A DNA stretch of 64,000 nt from CAWKGC01 sp963849005. Its GTDB lineage: Bacteria; Pseudomonadota; Gammaproteobacteria; Burkholderiales; Usitatibacteraceae. The notes under the pieces were generated by a model. It worked only from the letters and a program-made list of their open reading frames with translations. It was not told the origin of the DNA and ran no database searches. Made by a program: the position numbers and the translations under genes. This document shows positions 10,099-19,572 of this stretch, piece by piece; positions within the stretch are counted from its first letter, which is position 1, and the number at the start of each line of letters is the position of its first letter. The stretch lies in NCBI GenBank assembly GCA_963849005.1, contig CAWKGC010000023.1, forward strand, positions 620,001 to 684,000, given 5' to 3'.

Positions 10099-11065
10099 TC
10101 ACAACCACCGGGTCTTCTTGAACCAGGCGTACAGGACGGCGTCGAAGGCAACCATGGCGAACACTGCGACCGGATAGCCCAATTCCCATTCCAGCTCCGG
10201 CATGTGCTTGAAGTTCATGCCGTAGATCCCGGCGATCATGGTCGGCACCGCGATGATCGCCGCCCAGCTCGGCAAGCTTCTTGGTCACCTCGGTCTCGTT
10301 CAGGTTGATCATGCCGAGGTTCACCTGGATCGCGGTGGCCTGCATCTCGCGGATGCCCTCGATGGTCGTGTTGATGCGAGCCAGGTGGTCGTGGACATCG
10401 CGGAAATACTCCTGCATCCCGGTGCATATCTGCGGCACGCGGCCGCCGTAGAGCTTCCCGGTGGCCTCGATCAGCGGCTCGACGGCGTGGCGCACCGTCA
10501 TCAATTTCTGCTTCAGGCCGTAGAGCGCCTCGATGTTGGAGCGCGCGGTGCCCTGCTTGAAGACCCGCTCCTCGATCGTCTCGAGCTCCGACTCCAGGGC
10601 ATCGACCACGGGGAAGTACCAGTCCACGACCGTATCCATCAGGGCGTACAGCACGAAAGCGGAGCCGTGCCTGAGCAGGTGCGGCTCCTTCTCGCAGCGC
10701 GCGCGCACGCTCTGGAAGCCCTGCTTGGTGCGCGTGCGCACCGACAGCACGTAATTGACGCCAACGAAAATCACGACTTCGCCGACGCTCACGTCGCCGT
10801 CCTTCATTTCGACAGTCTTGAGCACCGTGAACAAGGAGTCGCCGTATTCCTCGATCTTGGGCCGCTGGTGGCCGTGGCTCGCGTCCTCGACCGCCAGCTC
10901 GTGCAGGCCGAACTCCACCTGCATCTCCCTGAGTTCCTCGGGCGGCGGCTCGTACAGGGCGACCCAGACGAAGCAATCCTTCCTCTCGACGTAGTCGCTG
11001 ATCTGCTCCTTGGTGATGTCGGCGAGCTTCTTGCCGTCCTGGTAGGCGACGCAATTGACGAGCAT
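10099..11065 (-). CDS. corA: CorA magnesium/cobalt transporter (frameshifted)
   Basis: This inner-membrane Mg2+ channel has a large cytoplasmic N-terminal domain (residues 1-260) rich in helices and a membrane tail carrying the signature YGMN followed by FKHMPELEW, the selectivity loop. The final basic KKTRWL tail is also typical. One inserted base near 10270 separates the cytoplasmic domain from the two-helix membrane tail; repaired length is about 322 residues, normal for CorA. The start at 11065 follows the right-hand repeat locus, and the gene converges on the amidohydrolase with a 42-base gap. Confidence 0.9.
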
Positions 11066-11224
11066 GTGGGGGTTCCGGTTGCCAGACTTCGCGATGATAG
11101 ACCCGTCACGGACGCTCGTGCATCTCCGGGGGCGATCCCGGCCCGAGCGAAGTCCGCGAAGTGGCGATCCCCGGTGGAGCCCTCCCTTTCGACCCGGCGC
11201 CTGAGCGATTGTTGAGACCGAGTT

Positions 11225-11247
11225 GACGCCCTCGTGGATCGGGCGTC
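11225..11247. repeat. Hairpin, GACGCCC stem
   Basis: GACGCCC-TCGTGGATC-GGGCGTC is identical to the element at 4029-4051 read on the other strand. It is followed by the conserved TTTCATGCAGCGTCGC tract. Confidence 0.8.
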
Positions 11248-11431
11248 TTTCATGCAGCGTCGCGGTGATTGTCGGTGACGATGCGCCTCTCAAAAGGGAG
11301 GGCTCCGCCGAGGCTCGCGTGGACATCGCTGCGCGAGGCGCGAAGCGCCGTCTCCTTACGCGCAGGCGGGGGCGGGGCGGTTCCCTTCGAGAGGCGCGGC
11401 ACTCACGCCAAGCTCGGCGGTGCTGCATAAG

Positions 11432-11455
11432 GACGCCCGATCTGACGAGGGCGTC
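11432..11455. repeat. Hairpin, GACGCCC stem with altered loop
   Basis: The stem is GACGCCC/GGGCGTC and the loop is GATCTGACGA, one base longer than in the sister copies. It is preceded by TGCTGCATAAG, the reverse complement of the tract that follows the other hairpins. Confidence 0.75.
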
Positions 11456-11748
11456 AGCGCGGTCTTGAATTCCGTCATGGCGCCGGGTCGAGGGGAATCC
11501 CCCGCCCCCGCCAACCATTCGCCGGGTCGAAGGGAACCGCCCTGCCACCGCCACCAATTCGCCGGGTCGAAGGGAACCGCCTCGCCCCCGCCCCCCATTC
11601 CATTTCGCCGGGTCGAAGGGAACCCCCCGCCACCGCCACCTATTCCCCGGAAGCCAAAGCGCGAAATTCCGCAGGATGGGCGATAATGGGAACCCCGCCG
11701 CGATGCCCGCCCAGAGGCGCCCGGCGCTCGACGAGAGAGGCCCGCTCC

Positions 11749-12915
11749 ATGCAGTTCGACACGCACCTCACCGAGGACTTCGACGCGCTCCGCGACACGG
11801 TGAAGCGGATGTGCGACGCAGACCTGGCGCCGCGGGCCGCGGCAATCGACCGGGACAACGAGTTCCCCGCGGACATGTGGGCGAAGCTTGGCGAACTCGG
11901 GCTGCTGGGCATGACCGTTCCAGAGGAATACGGCGGCACCGGGCTGGGCTACCTGGCGCACATCGTGGCGGTGGAGGAAGTCTCCCGCGCCTCGGCGTCG
12001 GTCGGGCTTTCCTACGGCGCGCATTCCAACCTGTGCGTGAACAACCTCTATCTCAACGGCAGCGAGGCGCAACGCCGCAAGTACCTGCCGAGACTCTGCT
12101 CGGGAGAGCACGTCGGCGCGCTCGCGATGAGCGAGCCGGGCGCGGGGTCGGACGTCATCGGCTCGATGTCCTGCAAGGCGGAGAAAAAGGGCGAGCGCTG
12201 GGTCGCCAACGGCAACAAGATGTGGATCACCAACGGCCCGGAAGCCGACACGCTCGTCGTGTACATGCGCACCGCGGAAAAGGACCGGGGCTCGAAGGCC
12301 TGCACCGCCTTCATCGTCGAAAAGGGCATGAAGGGCTTCCGCACGGCGCAGAAGCTCGACAAGCTGGGCATGCGCGGCTCCAACACCTGCGAACTGGTGT
12401 TCGAGGATTGCGAGATCCCCGCCGAGAATGTGCTCGGAGAGGTGAACGGCGGCGCGAGAGTCCTGATGCGCGGCCTCGACACCGAACGCACCGTGCTGTC
12501 GGGCGGGCCGATCGGCATCATGCAAAGCGCCATGGACTTGTGCCTCCCCTACGTCCATGAGCGCAAGCAGTTCGGGCAGGCCATCGGCACCTTCGAACTG
12601 ATGCAGGGCAAGCTCGCCGACATGTACACGAAGCTGCAGGCCTCGCGCGCCTTCGGCTATCGCGTCGCCGCCGCGCTCGACCAGGGCCGCGGCCGCGCCG
12701 TGCGCAAGGACGCCGCCGCCTGCCTGCTGTTTTCCTCCGAGAGCGCCGTGCACGTCGCGCTCGAGGCAATCCAGGTGCTGGGCGGCAACGGCTACGTCAA
12801 CGAATACCCCGCCGGGCGCCTGCTGCGCGATGCCAAGCTCTACGACATCGGCGCCGGCACCAATGAAATCCGCCGCATGCTGATCGGGCGCGAGCTGTTC
12901 GAAGAAAGCGCCTGA
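11749..12915 (+). CDS. liuA: Isovaleryl-CoA dehydrogenase
   Basis: This FAD enzyme of leucine catabolism oxidises isovaleryl-CoA to 3-methylcrotonyl-CoA and passes electrons to ETF. The 388-residue chain has MTVPEEYGG, a flavin-binding WITNGPEAD segment and RLLRDAKLYDIGAGTNEIRR. The catalytic base is E246 in GLDTERTVL, the position special to isovaleryl-CoA dehydrogenases, while the usual C-terminal glutamate site reads GAGT; together these separate it from other acyl-CoA dehydrogenases. GAGAGAGG precedes ATG 11749. It heads a run of plus-strand genes covering most of leucine breakdown. Confidence 0.93.
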   Translation: MQFDTHLTEDFDALRDTVKRMCDADLAPRAAAIDRDNEFPADMWAKLGELGLLGMTVPEEYGGTGLGYLAHIVAVEEVSRASASVGLSYGAHSNLCVNNLYLNGSEAQRRKYLPRLCSGEHVGALAMSEPGAGSDVIGSMSCKAEKKGERWVANGNKMWITNGPEADTLVVYMRTAEKDRGSKACTAFIVEKGMKGFRTAQKLDKLGMRGSNTCELVFEDCEIPAENVLGEVNGGARVLMRGLDTERTVLSGGPIGIMQSAMDLCLPYVHERKQFGQAIGTFELMQGKLADMYTKLQASRAFGYRVAAALDQGRGRAVRKDAAACLLFSSESAVHVALEAIQVLGGNGYVNEYPAGRLLRDAKLYDIGAGTNEIRRMLIGRELFEESA

Positions 12916-12959
12916 AGCCGAACCCTGCAATCCGACCCAAACCTCTAGGAGAGATCACC

Positions 12960-14141
12960 ATGGCAAGAGAAGTCGTCCTGTTGAGCGGTGTGCGCACCGC
13001 TATCGGCACCTATGGCGGAAGCCTGAAGGACATGGCCCCGTCCGAGCTCGGCGCCCTCGTGATCCGCGAGGCGGTCAAGCGCGCCGGCGTGGCGCCCGAG
13101 GACGTGGGCCACGTGGTGCTTGGCAACGTGATCCACGGCGAGCCGCGCGACATGTACGTCTCGCGCGTGGCCGCCGTCGGCGCCGGCCTCCCGCACGGCA
13201 CCCCGGCACTCACCGTGAACCGCCTGTGCGGCTCGGGCTTCCAGGCCATCGTCTCCGCCGCGCAGCAGATCCTGCTTGGCGACAACGACTGCACCGTCGG
13301 CGCGGGCGCCGAATCGATGAGCCGCGGCGGCTACCTCATGCCGGGACTGCGCTGGGGGGCGCGCATGGGCGAATCCAAGGCGCTCGACATGATGGTGGGC
13401 GCGCTCACCGATCCTTTCGACACGGTGCACATGGGCATTACCGCGGAGAACATCGCGGCCAAGTGGGGCATCACGCGCGAGGACCAGGACGCGCTCTCGG
13501 TGCAAAGCCAGCAGCGCGCCGCGAAGGCGATCGCCGCCGGGCACTTCAAGAGCCAGATCGTCCCGGTGGAACTGAAGACCCGCAAGGGCGTGACGATCTT
13601 CGACACCGACGAGCACGGCAAGGCCGACACCACCATGGAATCCCTCGCCAAGCTGCGTGCGGTGTTCCAGAAAGACGGCTCGGTCACCGCCGGCAATGCC
13701 TCGGGCATCAATGATGGCGCCGCCGCCGTGGTGATGATGGAACGTGCCGCCGCCGAGAAGAAGGGGCTCAAGCCGATAGCGCGCCTGGTCGCCTACGGCC
13801 ACGCCGGCGTCGATCCGAAGTTCATGGGCATCGGGCCGGTGAACGCCGTCAACAACGCGCTCGCCAAGGCCGGCATGAAAATCGACCAGATGGACGTCAT
13901 CGAGTCGAACGAAGCGTTCGCCGCGCAGGCCTGTGCCGTTGCGCGCGACCTGAAATTCGACAGCGCGAAACTGAACCCGAACGGCGGCGCGATCGCGCTC
14001 GGCCACCCGATCGGCGCCACCGGCGTGATCCTCACGGTGAAGGCGATCAACGAGCTGCACCGGACCGGCGGCCGCTATGCGCTGGTCACCATGTGCATCG
14101 GCGGTGGCCAGGGAATCGCCGGCATCTTCGAAAGGCTCTGA
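12960..14141 (+). CDS. Acetyl-CoA C-acyltransferase (thiolase), BktB-like
   Basis: The 393-residue thiolase has acyl-accepting C90 (NRLCGSG), H349 (GHPIGATG) and C379 (CIGGGQG), the complete catalytic triad. It condenses or cleaves 3-ketoacyl-CoA; in this operon the likely job is cleaving acetoacetyl-CoA or branched 3-ketoacyl-CoA products. Sequence features such as NVIHGEPRDMYVSR suggest the broad-specificity beta-ketothiolase branch. AGGAGA lies upstream of ATG 12960. Its stop is one base from the next thiolase start, so they are co-translated. Confidence 0.92.
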   Translation: MAREVVLLSGVRTAIGTYGGSLKDMAPSELGALVIREAVKRAGVAPEDVGHVVLGNVIHGEPRDMYVSRVAAVGAGLPHGTPALTVNRLCGSGFQAIVSAAQQILLGDNDCTVGAGAESMSRGGYLMPGLRWGARMGESKALDMMVGALTDPFDTVHMGITAENIAAKWGITREDQDALSVQSQQRAAKAIAAGHFKSQIVPVELKTRKGVTIFDTDEHGKADTTMESLAKLRAVFQKDGSVTAGNASGINDGAAAVVMMERAAAEKKGLKPIARLVAYGHAGVDPKFMGIGPVNAVNNALAKAGMKIDQMDVIESNEAFAAQACAVARDLKFDSAKLNPNGGAIALGHPIGATGVILTVKAINELHRTGGRYALVTMCIGGGQGIAGIFERL

Positions 14142-14142
14142 G

Positions 14143-15321
14143 ATGGCCGAGGCAATCGTCATCGTCGGCGCCAAGCGCACGCCCATCGGCGCGATGCAGG
14201 GCAAGTTCGCCTCCGTCTCGGCTGCGCAGCTGGGCGCCGTGGCGATCCGGGCCGCGCTTGAGCAGGCGGGCGTCAAGTCCGCCGAGGTCGACGACCTGAT
14301 CTTCGGCTGCGTGCTGCCCGCGGGACAGGGGCAGGCGCCTGCCCGGCAGGCGGCGCTCGGCGCCGGGCTCGACAAGGCGACGCCCTGCACCACGGTCAAC
14401 AAGATGTGCGGCTCTGGCATGAAGGCGGCGATGATGGCCGCCGACGAACTGTCGGCGGGCCAGGCGACGGTGGTGGTCGCAGGCGGCATGGAGTCGATGA
14501 CCAACGCGCCCTTCCTGCTTCCCAAGGCGCGCGCAGGCTACCGGTACGGGCACCAGAAAGTGCTCGACCACATGGCCTTCGACGGGCTGGAGAACGCGTA
14601 CGACGGCAAGCCGATGGGGCACTTCGCCGACAAGACCGCGGAGAAGTACGGCTTCACCCGCGAGAACATGGACGACTACGCGCGCGAGTCCACCCGGCGC
14701 GCGGTCGACGCCTCGAAGTCGGGCGCGTTCGCCGACGAGATCGCGCCGGTCACCGTCGCCGGCCGCAAGGGCGATGAAGTGGTCAAGGACGACGAGACGC
14801 CTTTCACCGTCAACGTCGAGAAGATCGCGACGCTGCGCCCGGCCTTCAACAAGGACGGCCTCGTCACGGCGGCCACGTCGTCGTCGATCTCGGACGGCGC
14901 CGCAGCGCTCGTCCTGATGACCGAAAGCGAGGCGAAGAAGCGCGGCGCGAAGGCGCTTGCGAAGATCGTCGGCTACGCTTCGAGCGCGCGGGAGCCCGAG
15001 TGGTTCACCACGGCGCCCGTCGATGCCATCAAGAAGGTGCTCGCGAAGACCGGCTGGAAGGTCTCCGACGTCGACCTCTTCGAAGTGAACGAGGCCTTCG
15101 CGGTGGTGACCATGGCCGCCATGAAGGACGTCGGCATCGCCCACGACAAGGTCAACGTCAACGGCGGCGCCTGCGCGCTGGGGCACCCCATCGGCGCCAC
15201 GGGCGCGCGCATCATCACGACGCTGATCTACGCGCTCAAGAAGCGCGGCCTGAAAAAAGGCATCGCCGCGCTTTGCATCGGCGGCGGTGAAGCCACCGCA
15301 TTTGCCATCGAGGTGAACTGA
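14143..15321 (+). CDS. Acetyl-CoA C-acetyltransferase (second thiolase)
   Basis: The 392-residue thiolase has C89 (NKMCGSG), H348 (GHPIGATG) and C378 (CIGGGEA). It is more like biosynthetic/degradative acetoacetyl-CoA thiolases (PhaA/AtoB) than its neighbour, with which it shares perhaps 40% by eye. Acetoacetate is the ketogenic end product of leucine, so this enzyme probably completes the route to acetyl-CoA. ATG 14143 comes one base after the preceding stop. Confidence 0.92.
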   Translation: MAEAIVIVGAKRTPIGAMQGKFASVSAAQLGAVAIRAALEQAGVKSAEVDDLIFGCVLPAGQGQAPARQAALGAGLDKATPCTTVNKMCGSGMKAAMMAADELSAGQATVVVAGGMESMTNAPFLLPKARAGYRYGHQKVLDHMAFDGLENAYDGKPMGHFADKTAEKYGFTRENMDDYARESTRRAVDASKSGAFADEIAPVTVAGRKGDEVVKDDETPFTVNVEKIATLRPAFNKDGLVTAATSSSISDGAAALVLMTESEAKKRGAKALAKIVGYASSAREPEWFTTAPVDAIKKVLAKTGWKVSDVDLFEVNEAFAVVTMAAMKDVGIAHDKVNVNGGACALGHPIGATGARIITTLIYALKKRGLKKGIAALCIGGGEATAFAIEVN

Positions 15322-15322
15322 C

Positions 15323-15553
15323 ATGCTGCTGCGACCCGGTCCCGTTTCCACCGCATGCTTCCTGATCGCCTGTTCCGCCGCGGCCACCGGCTGCGAGCAG
15401 AAGTACAAGGACACCGCGCAAGGCAAGCAGCACGAAGGCGCGGTGATCTACAAGCAGGAAGTCGAGATGCTCAACAAGTCGAAGGACATGGGCAAGGAGT
15501 TGAGCCAGAAGGTCGACGACGTGGTGAAGAAATCAGAAGACGCCTCGAAGTAG
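15323..15553 (+). CDS. Small predicted lipoprotein
   Basis: The 76-residue protein has a hydrophobic leader (residues 8-23) ending AAATGC, a plausible lipobox with Cys24, followed by a lysine/glutamate-rich helical tail (VEMLNKSKDMGKELSQKVDD) with heptad character. It sits one base after a thiolase gene and 19 bases before an acyl-CoA dehydrogenase, so it is certainly in the operon, yet nothing links it to leucine breakdown. I do not recognise a family. Confidence 0.7.
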   Translation: MLLRPGPVSTACFLIACSAAATGCEQKYKDTAQGKQHEGAVIYKQEVEMLNKSKDMGKELSQKVDDVVKKSEDASK

Positions 15554-15572
15554 CCGGCGCCCGGAACAAGAC

Positions 15573-16727
15573 ATGCTGACCCGCACGCAGACCGATTTTC
15601 TCACCGAAGAACAGCGGATGATCCGCGACATGGCGCGCGACTTCGCGCGCGAGCAACTCGCCCCCCACGCCGGCCGCTGGGACAAGGAAGGCTGGATCCC
15701 CGACGAAATCGTGGCGCAGATGGGCGCGCTCGGGCTGCTGGGCATGGTGGTGCCCGAGGAATGGGGCGGCACCTTCAGCGACTACACCTCCTACGCGATC
15801 GCGATCGAGGAGATCGCCGTCGGCTGCGCGGCCACCTCGGGCCTCATGAGCGTGCACAACTCGGTGGGCTGCGGGCCGATCCTCGCCTGGGGCAGCGAAG
15901 CGCAGAAGAAGTCGTGGCTCCCCGACCTGGCCTCCGGAAGGAAGATCGGCGCGTTCTGCCTGACCGAACCGCAGGCCGGCAGCGAGGCCAACAACCTCAA
16001 GACCCGCGCCGTGCTCAAGGACGGCAAGTGGGTGCTCGACGGCAACAAGCAGTTCGTCACCAACGGCAAGCGCGCCGCAGTGGCCATCGTCTTCGCGGTA
16101 ACGGACCCCGAACTCGGCAAGAAGGGCCTCTCGGCCTTCATCGTCCCGACCGACGCGCCCGGCTTCAACGTGCAGCGCACCGAGAAGAAGATGGGAATCC
16201 GCGCTTCCGACACCTGCGCCATTGCGCTCGAGTCCTGCGCGATCCCCGCGGAGAACCTGCTCGGCCCGCGCGGCAAGGGGCTCGCGATCGCGCTTTCCAA
16301 CCTCGAGGGCGGCCGCATCGGCATCGCCTCGCAGGCGCTCGGCATCGCCCGCGCGGCGTTCGAGGCCGCGCTCGCGTATTCCAGGGAGCGCACCCAGTTC
16401 GGCAAGAAGATCATCGAGCACCAGTCGATCGCCAACATGCTGGCCGACATGCACACGCGGCTGAACGCCGCGCGGCTGCTCATCCTGCACGCCGCGCGCA
16501 TGCGCGACGAGGGACTGCCCTGCCTGTCGGAAGCGTCCCAGGCCAAGCTCTACGCCTCCGAGCTCGCCGAATGGGTGTGCTCCAAGGCGATCCAGATCCA
16601 CGGCGGCTACGGCTACCTCGAGGACTACCCGGTCGAGCGCCACTACCGCGACGCCCGCATCACGCAGATCTATGAAGGCACGAGCGAAGTGCAGCGCATG
16701 CTGATCGCGCGCGGCCTCGCGGAATGA
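15573..16727 (+). CDS. Short/branched-chain acyl-CoA dehydrogenase
   Basis: The 384-residue FAD enzyme has MVVPEEWGG, the FAD-contact CLTEPQAGSEANN, FVTNGK, and catalytic E368 in IYEGTSEVQR, the standard position for short-chain and 2-methyl-branched enzymes (unlike the isovaleryl enzyme upstream). It probably handles butyryl-, isobutyryl- or 2-methylbutyryl-CoA. Electrons would go to the ETF encoded at 32390-34068. Its stop overlaps the start of the small membrane protein gene (ATGA). Confidence 0.9.
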   Translation: MLTRTQTDFLTEEQRMIRDMARDFAREQLAPHAGRWDKEGWIPDEIVAQMGALGLLGMVVPEEWGGTFSDYTSYAIAIEEIAVGCAATSGLMSVHNSVGCGPILAWGSEAQKKSWLPDLASGRKIGAFCLTEPQAGSEANNLKTRAVLKDGKWVLDGNKQFVTNGKRAAVAIVFAVTDPELGKKGLSAFIVPTDAPGFNVQRTEKKMGIRASDTCAIALESCAIPAENLLGPRGKGLAIALSNLEGGRIGIASQALGIARAAFEAALAYSRERTQFGKKIIEHQSIANMLADMHTRLNAARLLILHAARMRDEGLPCLSEASQAKLYASELAEWVCSKAIQIHGGYGYLEDYPVERHYRDARITQIYEGTSEVQRMLIARGLAE

Positions 16728-17164
16728 GCACGCCCCCCACGCAGGACAATCCGTTCACGCCGCTCTGGATCGCGCAGCTGGCCACGCCCCCCCTCCTCGC
16801 CGTCGTCGGCTATTTCCTGTTTGCCGACAGCGCCGGCGCCGTCGAACCGGCGCTGATCGAGCGAATGAACTACGCGCCGCTGGTGGTCGCCCTCCTCGTC
16901 GTCCCCGCCCTGCTTTTCCGTTCCCGCTATCGGGAGCGGCTGGCGCGCCTGGGAATGGAATGGCGGCAAGGCAAGTCCGATGCCCTCACGCAAGGCAGCG
17001 CGATGACGGCGCTGGCCATCGGCGTGGCGCTGTGCGACCTGCCGATGCTGGTCGGCTTCCTCGCCTATCTCGCCTCGGGCGTGGTGTCCGTGCTGCTGGT
17101 GTCGTGCGCCGCCTCGCTCGTGTTGCTGGTGCTCTTCCGTCCCGACCTCGACCCGGCGAACTGA
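16724..17164 (+). CDS. Small membrane protein, four predicted helices
   Basis: The 146-residue protein has hydrophobic stretches at about residues 17-34, 49-65, 88-105 and 109-132, separated by a charged loop (RSRYRERLARLGMEWRQGK). No catalytic motif is visible. It overlaps the acyl-CoA dehydrogenase stop by four bases and is followed three bases later by the carboxylase beta subunit, so it is an integral member of the leucine operon. Family not recognised. Confidence 0.75.
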   Translation: MSTPPTQDNPFTPLWIAQLATPPLLAVVGYFLFADSAGAVEPALIERMNYAPLVVALLVVPALLFRSRYRERLARLGMEWRQGKSDALTQGSAMTALAIGVALCDLPMLVGFLAYLASGVVSVLLVSCAASLVLLVLFRPDLDPAN

Positions 17165-17167
17165 CCC

Positions 17168-18776
17168 ATGCCCGCGATCCGCTCGAAGCTCGACCCCTCC
17201 TCGCCCGCATTCAAGGCCAATGCCGACCACCTGCGCGCGCTCACCGCGGAACTGCGCGAGCGCGCGGCCCGGGTCGAGCAAGGCGGCGGGCCGGAAGCGC
17301 AGAAGAAGCACGTCGCGCGCGGCAAGTTGCTGCCGCGCGAACGCGTGCGTGCCCTTCTCGATCCCGGTTCGCCCTTCCTCGAGTTCTCGCAACTCGCCGC
17401 CACCGGCATGTACGGCGACGACGCGCCGAGTGCCGGCATCATCACCGGCATCGGCCGCGTCGAAGGGCAGGAAGTCGTGATCGTCGCCAACGACGCGACC
17501 GTCAAGGGCGGCACCTATTACCCGATCACCGTGAAGAAGCACCTGCGCGCGCAGGAGATCGCCGGCCAGAACGCGCTGCCCTGCGTGTATCTCGTGGATT
17601 CCGGCGGCGCCTTCCTGCCGCTGCAGGACGAGGTGTTCCCGGACAAGGAGCACTTCGGCCGCATCTTCTACAACCAGGCGCAGCTCTCGGCCGCGGGCAT
17701 CCCGCAGATCGCGGTGGTGATGGGCTCGTGCACCGCGGGCGGCGCCTACGTGCCGGCAATGTGCGACGAGTCGATCATCGTCAAGGACCAGGCGACCATC
17801 TTCCTCGGCGGCCCGCCGCTGGTGAAGGCCGCGACCGGCGAAGTGGTCACCGCCGAGGAACTCGGCGGCGGCGACGTCCACTCCCGCACCTCCGGCGTCA
17901 CCGACCACCTTGCCGAAGACGACCGGCATGCGCTTTCGATCGCGCGCGAGATCGTGCGGCACCTGAACCGCGCGAAGCCCGCGCAGCCGACGCTGCAGCC
18001 CTCGCGCGAACCGCGCTACGCCGCCGAGGAACTCTACGGCATCGTGCCGAAGGACCCGCGCCAGCCCTTCGACGTGCGCGAGATCATCGCGCGCCTCGTC
18101 GACGATTCCGACTTCCACGAATTCAAGGCGCTCTACGGCTCGACGCTGGTGACGGGTTTCGCGCACCTGCACGGGCACCCCGTCGCCATCCTCGCCAACA
18201 ACGGGATCCTCTTTTCCGAATCGGCGTTGAAGGGCGCGCACTTCATCGAGCTCGCCTGCCAGCGCGGCATCCCGCTCCTGTTCCTGCAGAACATCACCGG
18301 CTTCATGGTCGGGAAGAAATACGAGAACGCCGGCATCGCCAAGGACGGCGCCAAGATGGTGACCGCGGTGTCGTGCGCGAAGGTGCCCAAGCTGACCCTG
18401 ATCCTCGGCGGCTCTTTCGGCGCCGGCAATTACGGCATGTGCGGGCGCGCCTTCAACCCGCGCTTCCTGTGGACGTGGCCGAACGCGCGCATCTCGGTGA
18501 TGGGCGGCGAGCAGGCCGCCGCGGTGCTGGCCACCGTCAAGCGCGACGCGATCGAGCTGAAGGGCGGCAAGTGGACGAAGGAAGAGGAAGAGGCCTTCAA
18601 GGCGCCGATCCGCGAGCAGTACGAGCAGCAGGGCAACCCCTACTACGCCACCGCGCGCCTCTGGGACGACGGCGTGATCGACCCCGCCGATACGCGCAGG
18701 GTGCTGGCGCTCGGCCTTTCCGCCGCGATTGAACGCCGAGCCCGAGCCGACGGACTTCGGCGTCTTCAGGATGTGA
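17168..18776 (+). CDS. liuB: Methylcrotonyl-CoA carboxylase beta subunit (carboxyltransferase)
   Basis: This subunit transfers carboxyl from carboxybiotin to 3-methylcrotonyl-CoA, giving 3-methylglutaconyl-CoA. The N-terminal crotonase-like half has YPITVKKHLRAQEIA and LVDSGGAFLP; the C-terminal half has LQNITGFMVGKKYE, GGSFGAGNYGM and WPNARISVMGGEQAA, all characteristic of MCC beta. A one-base insertion near 18740 turns the expected end (EPTDFGVFRM) out of frame; repaired length is about 536 residues. The alpha subunit follows the enoyl-CoA hydratase gene. Confidence 0.93.
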
Positions 18777-18779
18777 GCC

Positions 18780-19572
18780 GTGGGCAAGATCGCGATCGAG
18801 CACCAGGGCCCGGTGGGCCTCGTCACCCTGACGAATCCCGAGCGCCACAATGCGCTCGACGACGGCGTCATCGCCGAGCTGACGGGCGCCTTCCGCGCAA
18901 TGGGCAGCGACGCCGGCGTGCGCCTCGTCGTGCTCTCCGCGACGGGCAAGAGCTTCTGCTCCGGCGCCGACATCGCATGGATGAAGCGCATGGCGGGCTA
19001 CTCGAAGGAAGAAAACCTGCGCGACGCCGAGGCGCTGGGCGAGATGCTGCGCACGCTCGACTCGCTGCCGAAGCCCGTGATCGCGCGCGTGCAGGGCGCG
19101 GCCTTCGGCGGCGGCGTGGGCCTGGTCGCCTGCTGCGACATGGCGGTCGGGCCTCCTGCCGGCCACTTTCGCGCTGACCGAAGTGAAGTTCGGCATCGTC
19201 CCGGCGACGATCTCGCCCTACGTCGTGGCGGCCATCGGCGCGCGCGCGGCGCGGCGCTACTTCCTGAGCGCGGAGAAGTTCGACAGCGCGGAGGCCTATC
19301 GCATGGGGCTGCTGTCCGATCTCGCCGCGTCCGAGGACGAACTCGACGAGAAGATCGGCCTCATCGTCGACGCCCTGCTCGAATGCGGCCCGCTCGCGCA
19401 AGGCGAGGCCAAGGACCTGGTCCGCGCGGTCTCCTCACGCCCGGTCGACGCGGCGATGATCGCCGATACGGCGCAACGCATCGCCCGGCTGCGCGCATCG
19501 GACGAGGGACGCGAGGGCCTCGGCGCCTTCCTTGAAAAGCGCAAGCCGCGCTGGGTGCCGAAAGAGGCCTGA
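18780..19572 (+). CDS. liuC: Methylglutaconyl-CoA hydratase (crotonase family), frameshifted
   Basis: Lying between both carboxylase subunits, this crotonase should hydrate 3-methylglutaconyl-CoA to HMG-CoA. SATGKSFCSGADIAWMKRM and GAAFGGGVGLVACCD form the oxyanion-hole and CoA region; ALTEVKFGIVPATISP follows in the next frame after a one-base insertion near 19155. Start is GTG 18780, three bases after the beta-subunit stop. Its stop shares one base with the alpha-subunit ATG. About 263 residues. Confidence 0.9.

Larger units (their letters stand above)
11139..11660. repeat. Composite intergenic repeat locus, right copy (inverted relative to 3721-4199)
   Basis: The 683-base gap between corA and the isovaleryl-CoA dehydrogenase gene contains no gene. 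In order it has a degenerate 32-bp unit, hairpin 11225-11247, the GATGCGCCTCTCAAA box (11280), a GGCGCGAAGCGCC palindrome (about 11337), the inverted GAGAGGCGC box, hairpin 11432-11455, and four tandem GCCGGGTCGAAGGGAACC units (11484-11640). This is the left locus read backwards. A weak GATAAT at 11682-11687 could be the -10 box of the leucine operon. Confidence 0.8.

Noticed and set aside
3721..11660. Composite transposon
   Set aside because: Inverted repeats bracket the block, but there is no transposase, no target duplication visible, and the modules are hairpin elements rather than insertion sequences.
16670..18991. 773-residue open frame on the minus strand
   Set aside because: Antisense to the membrane protein and methylcrotonyl-CoA carboxylase beta; no recognisable domains.
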